Positions 51,414 through 60,784 of a stretch of 64,000 bases of DNA are shown here, in pieces. The notes below the pieces were generated by a model that saw only the letters and a program-made list of their open reading frames with translations, was not told the origin of the DNA and did not search any database. Position numbers and translations under genes: made by a program. The first letter of the stretch is position 1. The number at the start of each line of letters is the position of its first letter. This DNA comes from Olivibacter sp. SDN3 (GTDB taxonomy: Bacteria; Bacteroidota; Bacteroidia; Sphingobacteriales; Sphingobacteriaceae), in contig NZ_CP060497.1 of assembly GCF_014334135.1 (NCBI RefSeq), forward strand, positions 3,224,001 to 3,288,000, in the 5' to 3' direction.

Positions 51414-52217
51414 ATGGAAAGCGAAGGCACAAAAGTTTTTTTCAGGAACAATCTGCTTTTTCTGCGGAAGCGTAAAAAGTTCAGCCAGGAGCATCTTGCG
51501 AAGCTGCTGGGGTTCACGCGTAGCAAGTACACCGCACTGGAGAACGGGCAGACCGAAAACCCACTATTGGCAGATTTAATCAAGATATCGGAATTTTTTA
51601 GCATATCAGTGGATCGCCTTCTAAAAACCGATCTGAGCTACTGGAGCGAATACGATCTCCGCAAAATGGAAACCGGCGGTAGGGAATATATCAATGGTAA
51701 AAACCTGCGTGTACTTTCGATTACCGTCACGCCAGATAACCGGGAAAATATGGAATATGTACCGATCAAGGCCAAAGCCGGTTACAGTGCCGGTTATGCC
51801 GATCCAGAGTTTCTGGCGGCTCTGCCCAAGTTTTCTCTGCCCAACCTACCCAGTGGAGGTACCTACAGGATGTTCCCCACTACGGGAGATTCCATGTTGC
51901 CCATTCCAGAGGGGAGTGAGGTGGTGGCTCGTTACGTACAGGACTGGAAAACGCTAAACCCCGCTACATTATGTATTGTCATTCTCAGGGGCGAGCAAGA
52001 CTTTGTTTTCAAGGAAGTCACCGTGCAGAAAAACGGCACATTGCTATTACGCTCCTTCAATAAAAACTACGCCCCCTATACGGTGGAGGCTAACGAGGTG
52101 CTGGAGATATGGCGATATGTCAAACACCAGACGGATAAACTGCCGGAACCGGAAACCGATCTACAAGAGATCAAAAAGATGCTAGCAGATATGCAGCATA
52201 AGTGGACGAAGGAATAG
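51414..52217 (+). CDS. XRE-family LexA-like repressor with S24 autopeptidase domain
   Basis: A 267-residue protein. The N-terminal HTH (about 12-68, FSQEHLAKLLGFTRSKYTALENGQ) is of XRE type. A linker leads to a peptidase S24 domain (about 115-235). All three LexA landmarks are present at fitting spacing: an Ala122-Gly123 cleavage site (KAKAGYSAG), nucleophile Ser160 (TTGDSM) and Lys200 (FVFKEVT), 40 residues on. Cleavage after DNA damage or another cue would relieve repression. A helical tail (240-267) is extra. A decayed paralog tail lies at 22237. Directly followed by the HD gene. Confidence 0.9.
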   Translation: MESEGTKVFFRNNLLFLRKRKKFSQEHLAKLLGFTRSKYTALENGQTENPLLADLIKISEFFSISVDRLLKTDLSYWSEYDLRKMETGGREYINGKNLRVLSITVTPDNRENMEYVPIKAKAGYSAGYADPEFLAALPKFSLPNLPSGGTYRMFPTTGDSMLPIPEGSEVVARYVQDWKTLNPATLCIVILRGEQDFVFKEVTVQKNGTLLLRSFNKNYAPYTVEANEVLEIWRYVKHQTDKLPEPETDLQEIKKMLADMQHKWTKE

Positions 52218-52240
52218 AAACACAAGGAATAAATCATATA

Positions 52241-53077
52241 ATGATCATATACGATACCCTGTATGGGGAATTTGAAATTGCACCGGTTATTGAGGCGCTT
52301 ATCGCTTCGGCGCCTGTGCAGCGCCTGAAAAAAATCCATCAGGGTGGAGCTATCTTCCTTATAGCACCAGCTATCAACCATTCCCGTTACGACCATTCCA
52401 TTGGCGTGATGTATCTGGTGAAGCATCTGGGCGGTAATATCGAAGAGCAGATCGCTGCGCTCCTGCATGATGTGTCGCATACCGCATTTTCGCATGTAGT
52501 CGATTATCTGTTCGAGCGCGAAGGGGAGGATTACCATGAAGATCTCTTCAGAACGGTCATTCTGGAATCTGCCATACCTGATATACTTTTAAGCCACGGC
52601 TACCATGTTGAAGACCTGTTTACCAAAGCCTATCCCTTGCTGGAACAGCCATATCCCTATCTGTGCGCAGATCGTGTGGATTATGCGCTGCGCGATTCGT
52701 ACATGGCTGGGCTGATGACTATTGACGAGATCCGGCAGTTCATGCGGGAGCTTACCATACGTGATGGGCGTATCACCTGTGAGAACAATGTAAAACTGCA
52801 GTGGTTCAGGGCAAAATTCAGGCAGCTCAACGAAGATTACTTCCGTAAACCCGAATACCTATATGTCAACCATCACCTGGCAGATTTGCTTCATCATGCG
52901 CTGTACCTGGAAGTTATCCGGGAAGAAGACCTGATGGGCAGTGACGATGAGCTGCTTGCGCTGTTGAACAGCCACCGGCTCACACACGGAGGCCTGTCGG
53001 CAATAGGCCGGCTGTTAGGCTTTGACACATTTGATGTAGAAGCCGCTGCGGCGAAACTCAAAACGCGTGAGCTATAG
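52241..53077 (+). CDS. HD-superfamily phosphohydrolase (SAMHD1/COG1078-like)
   Basis: About 278 residues from ATG 52241; a GTG at 52202 would overlap the S24 gene by 16 bases. The four metal ligands of an SAMHD1-type dNTP triphosphohydrolase or related HD enzyme are in place: His47 (HSRYDHSIGV), His76-Asp77 (LLHDVSHTAFSH) and Asp144 (CADRVDYALRDSY). The QRLKKIHQGG segment matches the family too. The regulatory C-terminal region of SAMHD1 is absent. Being 23 bases after a cleavable repressor, it is probably induced by stress. dNTP or another nucleotide is the likely substrate by family. Confidence 0.88.
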   Translation: MIIYDTLYGEFEIAPVIEALIASAPVQRLKKIHQGGAIFLIAPAINHSRYDHSIGVMYLVKHLGGNIEEQIAALLHDVSHTAFSHVVDYLFEREGEDYHEDLFRTVILESAIPDILLSHGYHVEDLFTKAYPLLEQPYPYLCADRVDYALRDSYMAGLMTIDEIRQFMRELTIRDGRITCENNVKLQWFRAKFRQLNEDYFRKPEYLYVNHHLADLLHHALYLEVIREEDLMGSDDELLALLNSHRLTHGGLSAIGRLLGFDTFDVEAAAAKLKTREL

Positions 53078-53136
53078 TTGAGGGGCGTACAAAGACATGC
53101 CCCAACAAAATAAAATATCAATTGAAAAACGTTACA

Positions 53137-53394
53137 ATGAACGAAATATTTTTAATCGAAGTGCCCTATAGAAATAGTACATATACCTTTGAAGCACGTT
53201 TGTTGAGTATCGGCTATACGTATAAAATAGATGTAGAAGTTGCGGGAGCAACGGTGAGCTTTGAGCCCGATGAGGAGCGCCGGTTCCGGGCAGTCGTAGC
53301 CGATCAGGCGGGCAGCAATGCCAAGTTATTGGAACCGGCGCTGGTACAGGCAATCGGGAGCTTTCTGGAGAAGCAATTGGGTGTGAGGTATTAA
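53137..53394 (+). CDS. small conserved-looking protein downstream of HD gene
   Basis: About 85 residues from ATG 53137 (MNEIFLIEVPYRNSTYTFEA). It is beta-rich with a short C-terminal helix (LVQAIGSFLEKQLGV) and a motif TVSFEPDEERRFRAVV that I associate with small Bacteroidota proteins of unknown function. It follows the HD gene by 59 bases on the same strand, so it is probably the third gene of the S24/HD operon. The alternative TTG start at 53122 adds five residues. Confidence 0.7.
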   Translation: MNEIFLIEVPYRNSTYTFEARLLSIGYTYKIDVEVAGATVSFEPDEERRFRAVVADQAGSNAKLLEPALVQAIGSFLEKQLGVRY

Positions 53395-53626
53395 CTACTC
53401 TGCCCCTTTGAGAAGTAATTACTCCTCGTAGTGTACTTCTCGTTTCGTTAGCGGAAACTCCGGGTGTTCGGTCCGTGTTTCCGATATGGATCGCACGTTC
53501 ATCCCGTTTCCATTACCGATGAAACATGTTTTGTGAAAATGTAAATAACTCCCCGTTCGGCCGCACATACCAAGTACTTGTCATTAAGACCAACTATTTA
53601 AATTTGTTACTTTATATAATATAGTC

Positions 53627-55276
53627 TTAGCGTAGTATAGCGGGAATAACAAACTGCTCAATGATTTTGTCTGCTTGACTATGGGCATAAGCCTGGCCAT
53701 AAGCGGTAGCCGTGATAACCACAACCAAAGGCTCATCGGTGAATACAAATATTTTATTTCCCCCATTACCCGAGCAGTAGAAAGTCTCGTAACTTTTGCC
53801 ATCACTCTGGTAGGTTTTGTTCCAGAATAGATAACCGTAATATTCCTCTTCACGATCGGGGATGATTTCATGTTTGGTAAAGGTTTTGCCTATCCAGGAT
53901 TTTGGCACGAGTTGCTTACCTTTCCAAGAACCTTTGTTTTGGTACAGCTGTCCATATTTGGCCAGATCAAGTGCCTTCATCCGAATACCTCCTGCGGTAC
54001 TTACCACACGTTGTGGGGTATACTGCCATTGATATTCAGTAATATGCATCGGGACAAATAGTTTAGCTTCCGCGTAATCCTCCAAGTTATTGGGAACTAA
54101 ATCGTTCAAGGTATTACCCAGCAACATAACGCCCGCAGTAAAATAGTGCCATTGGCCAGCATATTTAACCGTATCCATTGGTAAACCTAGGGTAAACTTT
54201 ACCCAGTCATCAGTAGGGTACATAAACTCTTCATTTCCAGGCGAGCTGGCATCATCATCATCTCCATCGAAATTGGCGCTCATGGTCAGTAGATCTTTTA
54301 GAGATACATCTCCTTTCGCTGTTGAGAAATGATCGTAAGTTTCCAGATCGTAAAACTCCTTTAACGTTTGATGCTCTGAATGCAGATATCCTTCGTTTAT
54401 GGCTATTCCTGTAAGCGTAGAAGCAAATGATTTTCCTACCGATCGTACATCATGTAAGCTATCACGGGTAGCACCGTTAAAGTATTCCTCTACCAATATT
54501 TTTCCTTTTTTCAGTATGACTACACTTGATATGTGTTTAAATACGTCCGCTTCGATATTGGCCTTAAGTTCTCTGATTCGCTTACTGTCAAAATCATCAG
54601 TGGATATTTCGAGTCCAGTATAAGGTTTTAACGAAGAAAGCTCCACGGTATCGACATTGACGATAACTTTACGGTTCACCTGTATTGGCAGCTGTCCAGA
54701 CGCAATGATATCACCCACCTTCATTTGAGGTGTTTTTACGTAAGGTCGGAGCTCAATCCTTAGCCTATGCTTACCATCGGTCAAGGCATTATCACCACCA
54801 TTATACATAAAGCGATTCCAGGCCGATTGGCTCCACAATGCTCCTTCATGTTGGTTGTCGATTAAAGGGCGGCTCCAGAAGGTTTCCGTTTGCTGCTGCG
54901 GAGGTAGAGGTGCCCCGGGGATTAATTCGGTTTGGTAAATCAGGTGCTCATCAACATAGAACGAGAACTGGTAGTTCCCTATCTTTGCCAGAGAGTCGGT
55001 CGATAAATCTGGAGCCAGAAAGCTCAGGAAACCAGTGAGTGGTTTTTCGAGAAAAACAGAAATAAACAGGTTACTTCTGTTTGTTAACGTGTATCGGCTT
55101 AGAAAGTTGGCCGAGTCGGCTTTATCCTCTTGTATAGCTGTTTCAGAAAATTTGATTTTTCCTATATGCTCGTTGTACTTTACGGCAGAATCATTTGTTT
55201 GGCCATATAGATGATCACGAGAAAGTGCTGCAAGAAGTAATCCACTAAGCAGAACCGATAAACAGTATAATTTCAT
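53627..55276 (-). CDS. serine hydrolase with N-terminal beta domain (beta-lactamase fold)
   Basis: A 549-residue exported protein (signal ends near LYGQ). Residues about 30-225 form a beta-rich domain without a family match. The C-terminal 310 residues are a class C-like serine hydrolase with Ser279-x-x-Lys282 (RSVGKSFAST), Tyr378 in WHYFTAG in place of YxN, and GNGGNKIFVF for the third motif. Likely esterase or peptidase rather than a beta-lactamase. It is followed on the same strand (upstream position 55348) by an AraC regulator gene 71 bases away, which may control it. Confidence 0.85.
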   Translation of the reverse strand: MKLYCLSVLLSGLLLAALSRDHLYGQTNDSAVKYNEHIGKIKFSETAIQEDKADSANFLSRYTLTNRSNLFISVFLEKPLTGFLSFLAPDLSTDSLAKIGNYQFSFYVDEHLIYQTELIPGAPLPPQQQTETFWSRPLIDNQHEGALWSQSAWNRFMYNGGDNALTDGKHRLRIELRPYVKTPQMKVGDIIASGQLPIQVNRKVIVNVDTVELSSLKPYTGLEISTDDFDSKRIRELKANIEADVFKHISSVVILKKGKILVEEYFNGATRDSLHDVRSVGKSFASTLTGIAINEGYLHSEHQTLKEFYDLETYDHFSTAKGDVSLKDLLTMSANFDGDDDDASSPGNEEFMYPTDDWVKFTLGLPMDTVKYAGQWHYFTAGVMLLGNTLNDLVPNNLEDYAEAKLFVPMHITEYQWQYTPQRVVSTAGGIRMKALDLAKYGQLYQNKGSWKGKQLVPKSWIGKTFTKHEIIPDREEEYYGYLFWNKTYQSDGKSYETFYCSGNGGNKIFVFTDEPLVVVITATAYGQAYAHSQADKIIEQFVIPAILR

Positions 55277-55347
55277 TCTTTAATTATTTACGCAAAGGTA
55301 AGCATCGTTTAACGTATAAAATAGAACGGTATTAACATGAAATCAAC

Positions 55348-56157
55348 CTAAGTGAGCAGCTTGCGGTAAGCTAGGGGAGTAATATGATGAAGAGCCTTAA
55401 ACGAGCGGATGAAGTGGCTTTGGTCCGCAAAACCACTCTGAAGCGCTATTGTTGTTAGCGAGAGTTGCTCGTCGGCAAATAAATTTAACGCTCGCTGTAC
55501 CTTCAATGTTCGGAGATAATCTCCCAGACCACAATTAAAGTATTTAGGGAAATCTCTTGATAAATGCACAGGGTGAAGATTCAGGTATTGCGAAAGAGCA
55601 GACAGCGTCCATTGCTGATCCATTGGAGCATCATGCAATAATTCCCTGAGCTGTTTTACCCATAGTGGCTTTGTGTTCTTTTGCGGTTTACCAGTACCTG
55701 TAGCAGTCGTAAACAATGCAGCCAGTAAAGAGTCAACTGCCAGTTGGGCCCCTTTGCCATCGAGCTTGGTTTCCTTTACAATGTTATACATCAGCGTTGT
55801 CAGCGCAGGGTGTTTTAAATGAATACTGCCCTGTAACATATTTTTATCTAAACTACAATGGGCAAACCATTCTGGTGTCAGCTCGATATGAAATCCACGG
55901 GTAAAGCCTTTGGGTTTTATATTGTAGTGTGCTTCCTGCCAGTGGTGAAATATTAGATTTCCGGGCGAGCAGTGGTAGACCTCTTTTCTATTGCCTTCTA
56001 TAACATTTCCCTGTAGGATAAATGTAAAATAAGCGTTCTCGTGATAGTGCCAATCTACATACTCATGTGTATATTCGGTATCTGTTAGCGTAAGCCCATT
56101 AAACCGAAGTGTTTCATTCGTTTGCCCGAAAAACTCACCCGTATGCAGGATATCCAT
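55348..56157 (-). CDS. AraC-family regulator (cupin-type)
   Basis: A 269-residue regulator. The N-terminal cupin (about 20-105) carries the YVDWHYHENAYFTFILQG phrase and His residues. The C-terminal HTH pair is LSALSQYLNLHPVHLSRDFPKYFNCGLGDYL and LTTIALQSGFADQSHFIRSFKALHHITPLAYRK. It lies 71 bases upstream of the serine-hydrolase gene on the same strand, so the pair may be one transcriptional unit with autoregulation. Confidence 0.88.
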   Translation of the reverse strand: MDILHTGEFFGQTNETLRFNGLTLTDTEYTHEYVDWHYHENAYFTFILQGNVIEGNRKEVYHCSPGNLIFHHWQEAHYNIKPKGFTRGFHIELTPEWFAHCSLDKNMLQGSIHLKHPALTTLMYNIVKETKLDGKGAQLAVDSLLAALFTTATGTGKPQKNTKPLWVKQLRELLHDAPMDQQWTLSALSQYLNLHPVHLSRDFPKYFNCGLGDYLRTLKVQRALNLFADEQLSLTTIALQSGFADQSHFIRSFKALHHITPLAYRKLLT

Positions 56158-56380
56158 GTGCTAAAGTTAATTAAATAAAATCGATTAAGTAATGTCTGTG
56201 GGTTGTTAAGCCGGTATAGGCATCAGAATCGATGTTCATCGGATTTGAAGGTGGGTCGTGATATTCAGCGTTGATTGGACTTAAACAGACACAAAAATTT
56301 TTTAGACAAAAAATTAAAAGAAATTCTGTTCGGAAATCCTGGTAACCAGTCGGTCAGAAAATATTTTATTCGATAAAAAC

Positions 56381-56410
56381 TTGCATAACAATAATTTATA
56401 TCTATCTTTA
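56381..56410 (+). promoter_or_regulatory. promoter of the cold-shock gene
   Basis: TTG (56381-56383), a 19-bp spacer and TATCTTTA (56403-56410), one mismatch from TAnnTTTG. Predicted start near 56416, giving an AT-rich leader of about 32 bases. Confidence 0.6.
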
Positions 56411-56447
56411 TGACAATTATTTATTTTTTTATTTTAATTCAATTGCC

Positions 56448-56639
56448 ATGCAAGAAGGCGTAGTAAAATTTTTTAACGAAACTAAAGGTTTCGGATTCAT
56501 CACCCCGTCAGACGGTGGACGTGAAATTTTTGTCCATTCATCGGGTCTTAAAGACAACATTCGGGAGAATGATGATGTATCCTTTGAGGTACAACAAGGC
56601 CAGAAAGGCCTCAATGCAGTAAATGTTAAGTTGATCTAA
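56448..56639 (+). CDS. cold-shock domain protein (CspA family)
   Basis: A 63-residue single cold-shock domain. RNP1 is KGFGFI (residues 13-18) and RNP2 is IFVHSSG (about 27-33), both intact, so it should bind single-stranded RNA or DNA and melt mRNA structure. The length fits the CspA family, slightly short. The gene is alone, with a promoter at 56381-56410 and a strong terminator 22 bases downstream. Confidence 0.95.
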   Translation: MQEGVVKFFNETKGFGFITPSDGGREIFVHSSGLKDNIRENDDVSFEVQQGQKGLNAVNVKLI

Positions 56640-56661
56640 TTGATTTTTGCATATATTGTGG

Positions 56662-56695
56662 AAGCCGTCCCGACCTCGGGACGGCTTTTTTGTTT
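56662..56695 (+). terminator. intrinsic terminator after cold-shock gene
   Basis: AAGCCGTCCCGA (56662-56673) pairs with TCGGGACGGCTT (56676-56687), followed by TTTTTTGTTT. A strong Rho-independent terminator. Confidence 0.9.
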
Positions 56696-56813
56696 ATCGA
56701 AAGATCATTTCGTATCCCTTTTGATAGTAAGCTTTTAGGCGATCAACTTCCATCATTTAATGTAACAGGGGCCCCACATAGTTTCTAAACTCTTTTCTCG
56801 TTGAAGAACTTGC

Positions 56814-57108
56814 TTATTTTACAATGCAATCATCTATTGTGCCGGGGGGCTTGGAGCATAAGTTAAAACACGATGTTATATATCCATCGGCTATAGGTGT
56901 GCCATCTGCTTTCAGACTTTCCAAATAACCGGAAACAAACAGAATATCGTTTTTTTTCCTCGTATTGATTGTCAAAATCTTTTAATAACGGTTTATTAGC
57001 AAACACTTGTTTCTTTTTTCCACTTCCCAATCCATCAATCTCTTTGTAATCAAAATTTTCAGTTATGACTGTTTTGACTGTGTTGTCAGACAATATTTTT
57101 GAATTCAT
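56814..57108 (-). pseudogene. small gene with a frameshift at an A8 run
   Basis: ATG 57108 (MNSKILSDNTVKTV) reads to NQYEEKK and then enters poor sequence. Skipping one A in the eight-A run (complement of 56950-56957) gives a much better reading: KNDILFVSGYLESLKADG, then TPIADGYITSCFNLCSKPPG and a stop at 56814-56816, 97 residues in all. No family is recognised. It may be a sequencing error, a pseudogene or slippage-dependent expression. Confidence 0.7.
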
Positions 57109-57343
57109 GTTTAAAAAAAACAAATCGAAAATTTTTGAATTATAGTTAACATTTTATTAACAATTGAGCATTTGTCTTTATATTTTATATAGATTATATT
57201 AGTATTTTATCCACTAACAGCGCTATCCGTAACAAAATAGTACTCAGAGCTACGACCATTATAAACAACAGATTCCATAGGTAGTGCACTATGAAATAGC
57301 TACAAAAAATGAAATAAGTTATAACAATCCATTTCTATAATAT

Positions 57344-58900
57344 ATGGCAAATCATGTTTTTAGCGATAGATTTCTTTTTGTGTTAACTGTTTGCGGTGTT
57401 TTCTTTTTTACAATTTCCTATCAACAATGCTTGTCACAAACCGTTAGCGGAAAAATTTTAGGCAAAAAAGTAGATAGCATCAATTTTTATTTTCCGGCCG
57501 AGCAGCTCGGTAGTAGTGAGCAGGAAATTTCTTCCGTTTATCCCGATACAACCGGTCGTTTCGAATTCAGCAAAAGTGTAGCATCCGGTACTTTTTTGCA
57601 GGGATTTATCTTTGGGAAAGATCGGGTTTTGTGGGATAGGCAATTTTATTTGTCGCCAACAGATAGTTTATCGCTATTAATTAAATTTGCAGGCGATAGC
57701 AATCAGGTTGAAACCCAAGTGAGCGGACGGGGGAGCCAGCACAATCAACCGCTTGGTTTCAGCCTATTCTATACGGATCTGGAGGTCTTTAGGGAAGATA
57801 CAGCCCCTGATCGAGTATTGGGCCACTTGGCCGCCGACAGGGCGAAAAAAGAGCAGTTATTTAGCGATTACATTGTAAAATATCAACCTCAAAATGCATT
57901 TGTCAAAGATGTAAAAACTCAGCTCGTTTATTCCCAAACCTACCATTATTACCATTTTTTAGAGAATAATAAATTTCAAATAAGAGAATCTTTTGAAAGG
58001 AATAATGGCTTATGGTATCAGGCCTTAGATTCCTTATTGACGATCACACCTAAGCAAAATGACGCATTGCTGCATATTCCGGCATATAAACGGATGGGCT
58101 GGTTGTTCGTCGGCAGAACAAAGGAAGCACTTTGGCAACAGAAACGGGAAAATCCGGAGTCGTTCTACCGCGATTGGTTTGATGCGGATACTATTAAAGG
58201 GAAGGCTATTTTGGGCCACGATCTAACTAATCTGATCTGCAGGCAGATTATCGATCACCACTTCGAGGCGAAAACGAAGGAGTTTTTAATGGCCAGACTC
58301 ATCACTACATCGTTGGAGGAAGGTCTTTTGGAGAACTTGGACAAGCTTTATCAGGCCTTTAACGACGAATATCCTTCAAGTGCGTATGCTACGCATTTTC
58401 GAGCTGGTTTTGAAGAGAAAATGAAAGCTTATCAGCGCCCGTTGAATGAGCAAATGAAGTTATTGGACAGTACAGGCACAGCTTTTGAAACCATAGAGGG
58501 GCTATTGCAACAGTTTGCAGGTAAGGTCGTTTTTTTAGACATGTGGGGTACATGGTGCGGCCCCTGTAGATCAGAACTTCAGGCACATTCAGAGGAGATT
58601 CGTAACGGTTTTAAGGACGATGAAGTGGTATTTCTATATGTTGCAAACCATGATATCAACAATACGGCTGTTTGGAGAAAACTCATCCCTTACTATAATT
58701 TGGAGGGTCATCATATTCTGGCCGGAAGGGCTTTAACAGACGATATCATGAAAAAAACAGGAGGGAGAGGATTTCCTACCTATATCATCGTGGATAAAGG
58801 AGGAAATTATCGGCTGGCTGAAACACAATATCCTATGGATGCCAATAAGCTGGTTGCCCAGCTGAAGCAATTGTTGTCTTCAACCGACTGCGTCCAATAG
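57344..58900 (+). CDS. TlpA-like thioredoxin-fold protein with long N-terminal domain
   Basis: A 518-residue exported protein (signal ends near CLSQ). The first 380 residues contain a beta domain (SGKILGKKVDSINFYFPAE) and a helical region, as seen in Bacteroidota TlpA/ResA relatives. The C-terminal thioredoxin domain (about 390-510) carries the active site W401-G-T-W-C405-G-P-C408 (Cys405 and Cys408). It ends with GFPTYIIVDKGG, the cis-Pro loop. It probably reduces disulfides in periplasmic proteins. A similar gene follows at 59032 and an ABC permease at 60841. Confidence 0.88.
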   Translation: MANHVFSDRFLFVLTVCGVFFFTISYQQCLSQTVSGKILGKKVDSINFYFPAEQLGSSEQEISSVYPDTTGRFEFSKSVASGTFLQGFIFGKDRVLWDRQFYLSPTDSLSLLIKFAGDSNQVETQVSGRGSQHNQPLGFSLFYTDLEVFREDTAPDRVLGHLAADRAKKEQLFSDYIVKYQPQNAFVKDVKTQLVYSQTYHYYHFLENNKFQIRESFERNNGLWYQALDSLLTITPKQNDALLHIPAYKRMGWLFVGRTKEALWQQKRENPESFYRDWFDADTIKGKAILGHDLTNLICRQIIDHHFEAKTKEFLMARLITTSLEEGLLENLDKLYQAFNDEYPSSAYATHFRAGFEEKMKAYQRPLNEQMKLLDSTGTAFETIEGLLQQFAGKVVFLDMWGTWCGPCRSELQAHSEEIRNGFKDDEVVFLYVANHDINNTAVWRKLIPYYNLEGHHILAGRALTDDIMKKTGGRGFPTYIIVDKGGNYRLAETQYPMDANKLVAQLKQLLSSTDCVQ

Positions 58901-59031
58901 TGCATCCTATGACAACCAACTGTAAATACCGACTATGAGATGCTGTTTGATTTTATTAGAGACGTTAAAACCCCCATAAACCGGTCCGCCAAGGCATTGT
59001 AATAAAGCGTGATATATAATTTTTGAACAAT

Positions 59032-60549
59032 ATGAAGCATCCATTGACTCCTTGTCTTTTTATATTCATCCTACTGAATTTTTATTCTACGATATCCTTT
59101 TCGTATCAAGAGGCCAAAAAAGCTACGCTAGCTGGACAGATCACCAATTACGATTCCAAAACATCCGTTACATTGTTTATAAATAGACTTGGACAGATAA
59201 ACGAACCCCTGCAAATACAGCCTGATAGTAACGGAAGGTTCCATACAACCTTTGAGGTTTATAATCCCACCGATGCCTGGCTAACTTATCATGCAAACTT
59301 TCTGATCTTGGTCCACCCCAATGATAGTTTGTATATCGAATTTGATGGCAGCAAAAACGGCAGACCCCAACTTCTATCAACAGTGCAATTCGGAGGTGAC
59401 AGAGCGGAAACCAACCGGGATATTGCCCTTTTTCAAAAAATGTATTTTTCAAATGAAATATATACCAACCGGGATAATCAGACAAAGGCTGTGAAAGAAC
59501 TGGAAACAGAAGACTATTTAGCATTTAATGATATAATCAGGCGGAAGGGCCAGGCGTTATATGAAGCGTTTATTCAAAAACATCAGCCGAATCAAGAAAG
59601 CAGACAATGGGCTTCCTTTTTCATCGAGGACGATTATTATAATAATATCCATTTTTATCCGATGGATCATAGAGAATCAAGGCACCTGGAATGGACAGAC
59701 ACTTCCTGGGTTGTTCCGAAAGGTTATTTTGAGAAGCTTAGGGAACGATTACCCCTAACTTTATCCAATTTAATGAACACATATTCCCTTAACAGTTTTG
59801 CAAATGCCTTCACTTCTTATGTAAACGAAAAACTGAGGGGTGAACACAAGGTCGGCGATAATTGGGGCGTTTCTCCGGCGGGAGGTTTGATGGCACCGAG
59901 CCAATCTGTTGATTCAATAAAAATTCACGGCATAATAAAATACGTCCCCGACAGCCTTTTAATGGAAATCATGCTGACCAATGTTTTTTTCGATGCTTTA
60001 AAAAAACAAAATATAGCGCCCTATGAAAAATATTATTACATCGCCGAAGACTTTATAAAACAGCCATATTTAAGGGAACCACTTTATCAATTGTATCTCG
60101 AAACAAAGAATAGGATAGAAAAACCCGAGTTCTACAGCGAAGCGATTTTTAGAGATGTAGCCTCCTCAGGTTCAAAAGAAGTTTTTGATGAAATTTTAAC
60201 CGCGAACAAAGGCAAGATCATCTATATCGATCTATGGGCTACATGGTGCGTCCCGTGCTTAGCTGAATTTCCCAATTCTAGAATAGTAGAGAATGAATTG
60301 AAAGACAGTGTGAGTTTTGTATACATATGCATTGACTCAGAAAAAGACAGGTACCTGTCCACGGTTTCCAAATATCAGTTGGGAGGGCAGCACTATTTTT
60401 TATCGAACCAACAGAGCCAAGAGCTAAGACAAATGTTGGGGATAAATGGCATTCCCTATTATATATTAATTGATCAAAAGGGGGTAGTAAAGGAGCAGGG
60501 AAACCATTTGAGACCACCTAGCATAAAAGAAAAAATAAAAAAATTATAG
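59032..60549 (+). CDS. TlpA-like thioredoxin-fold protein, diverged copy
   Basis: About 505 residues from ATG 59032 (MKHPLTPCLFIFILLNF, signal ends near SYQ). It has the same architecture as the gene at 57344: a beta domain, a helical middle, and a C-terminal thioredoxin domain with W402-A-T-W-C406-V-P-C409 and cis-Pro loop GIPYYILIDQKG. The CVPC site differs from CGPC and should change the redox potential. The middle regions have diverged strongly, so the duplication is old. A TTG at 59023 is an alternative start. Confidence 0.88.
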   Translation: MKHPLTPCLFIFILLNFYSTISFSYQEAKKATLAGQITNYDSKTSVTLFINRLGQINEPLQIQPDSNGRFHTTFEVYNPTDAWLTYHANFLILVHPNDSLYIEFDGSKNGRPQLLSTVQFGGDRAETNRDIALFQKMYFSNEIYTNRDNQTKAVKELETEDYLAFNDIIRRKGQALYEAFIQKHQPNQESRQWASFFIEDDYYNNIHFYPMDHRESRHLEWTDTSWVVPKGYFEKLRERLPLTLSNLMNTYSLNSFANAFTSYVNEKLRGEHKVGDNWGVSPAGGLMAPSQSVDSIKIHGIIKYVPDSLLMEIMLTNVFFDALKKQNIAPYEKYYYIAEDFIKQPYLREPLYQLYLETKNRIEKPEFYSEAIFRDVASSGSKEVFDEILTANKGKIIYIDLWATWCVPCLAEFPNSRIVENELKDSVSFVYICIDSEKDRYLSTVSKYQLGGQHYFLSNQQSQELRQMLGINGIPYYILIDQKGVVKEQGNHLRPPSIKEKIKKL

Positions 60550-60706
60550 ACGAATACCTTGTTAGTGCAGGTTTTTCTCCGATGATCAGCCGACCAATAA
60601 ACTTTCATCCGGAAGACAACGCGGATGTGACCCCACGATATAACGAACAAGATATGAATGATCGTTTCCTTCTTTTTCCCTTTCGATAAAGATATTGTCC
60701 AATACT

Positions 60707-60732
60707 GAACATCAAATGTTCGAAAACGGACA
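60707..60732. promoter_or_regulatory. palindromic sites upstream of second ABC permease
   Basis: GAACAT-CAA-ATGTTC (60707-60721) is a perfect inverted repeat, overlapped by TGTTCG-AAAA-CGGACA (60717-60732), one mismatch. They lie about 110-130 bases before the permease start. This matches the arrangement at 17733-17759. Confidence 0.55.
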
Positions 60733-60784
60733 GTTAATCGTGTTTCATGTAAATTATCTATCTCATTATCAGAAGGTATTGATT

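Noticed and set aside
56429-56614. Minus-strand frame opposite the cold-shock gene
   Set aside because: It is the antisense of a fully conserved CspA domain.
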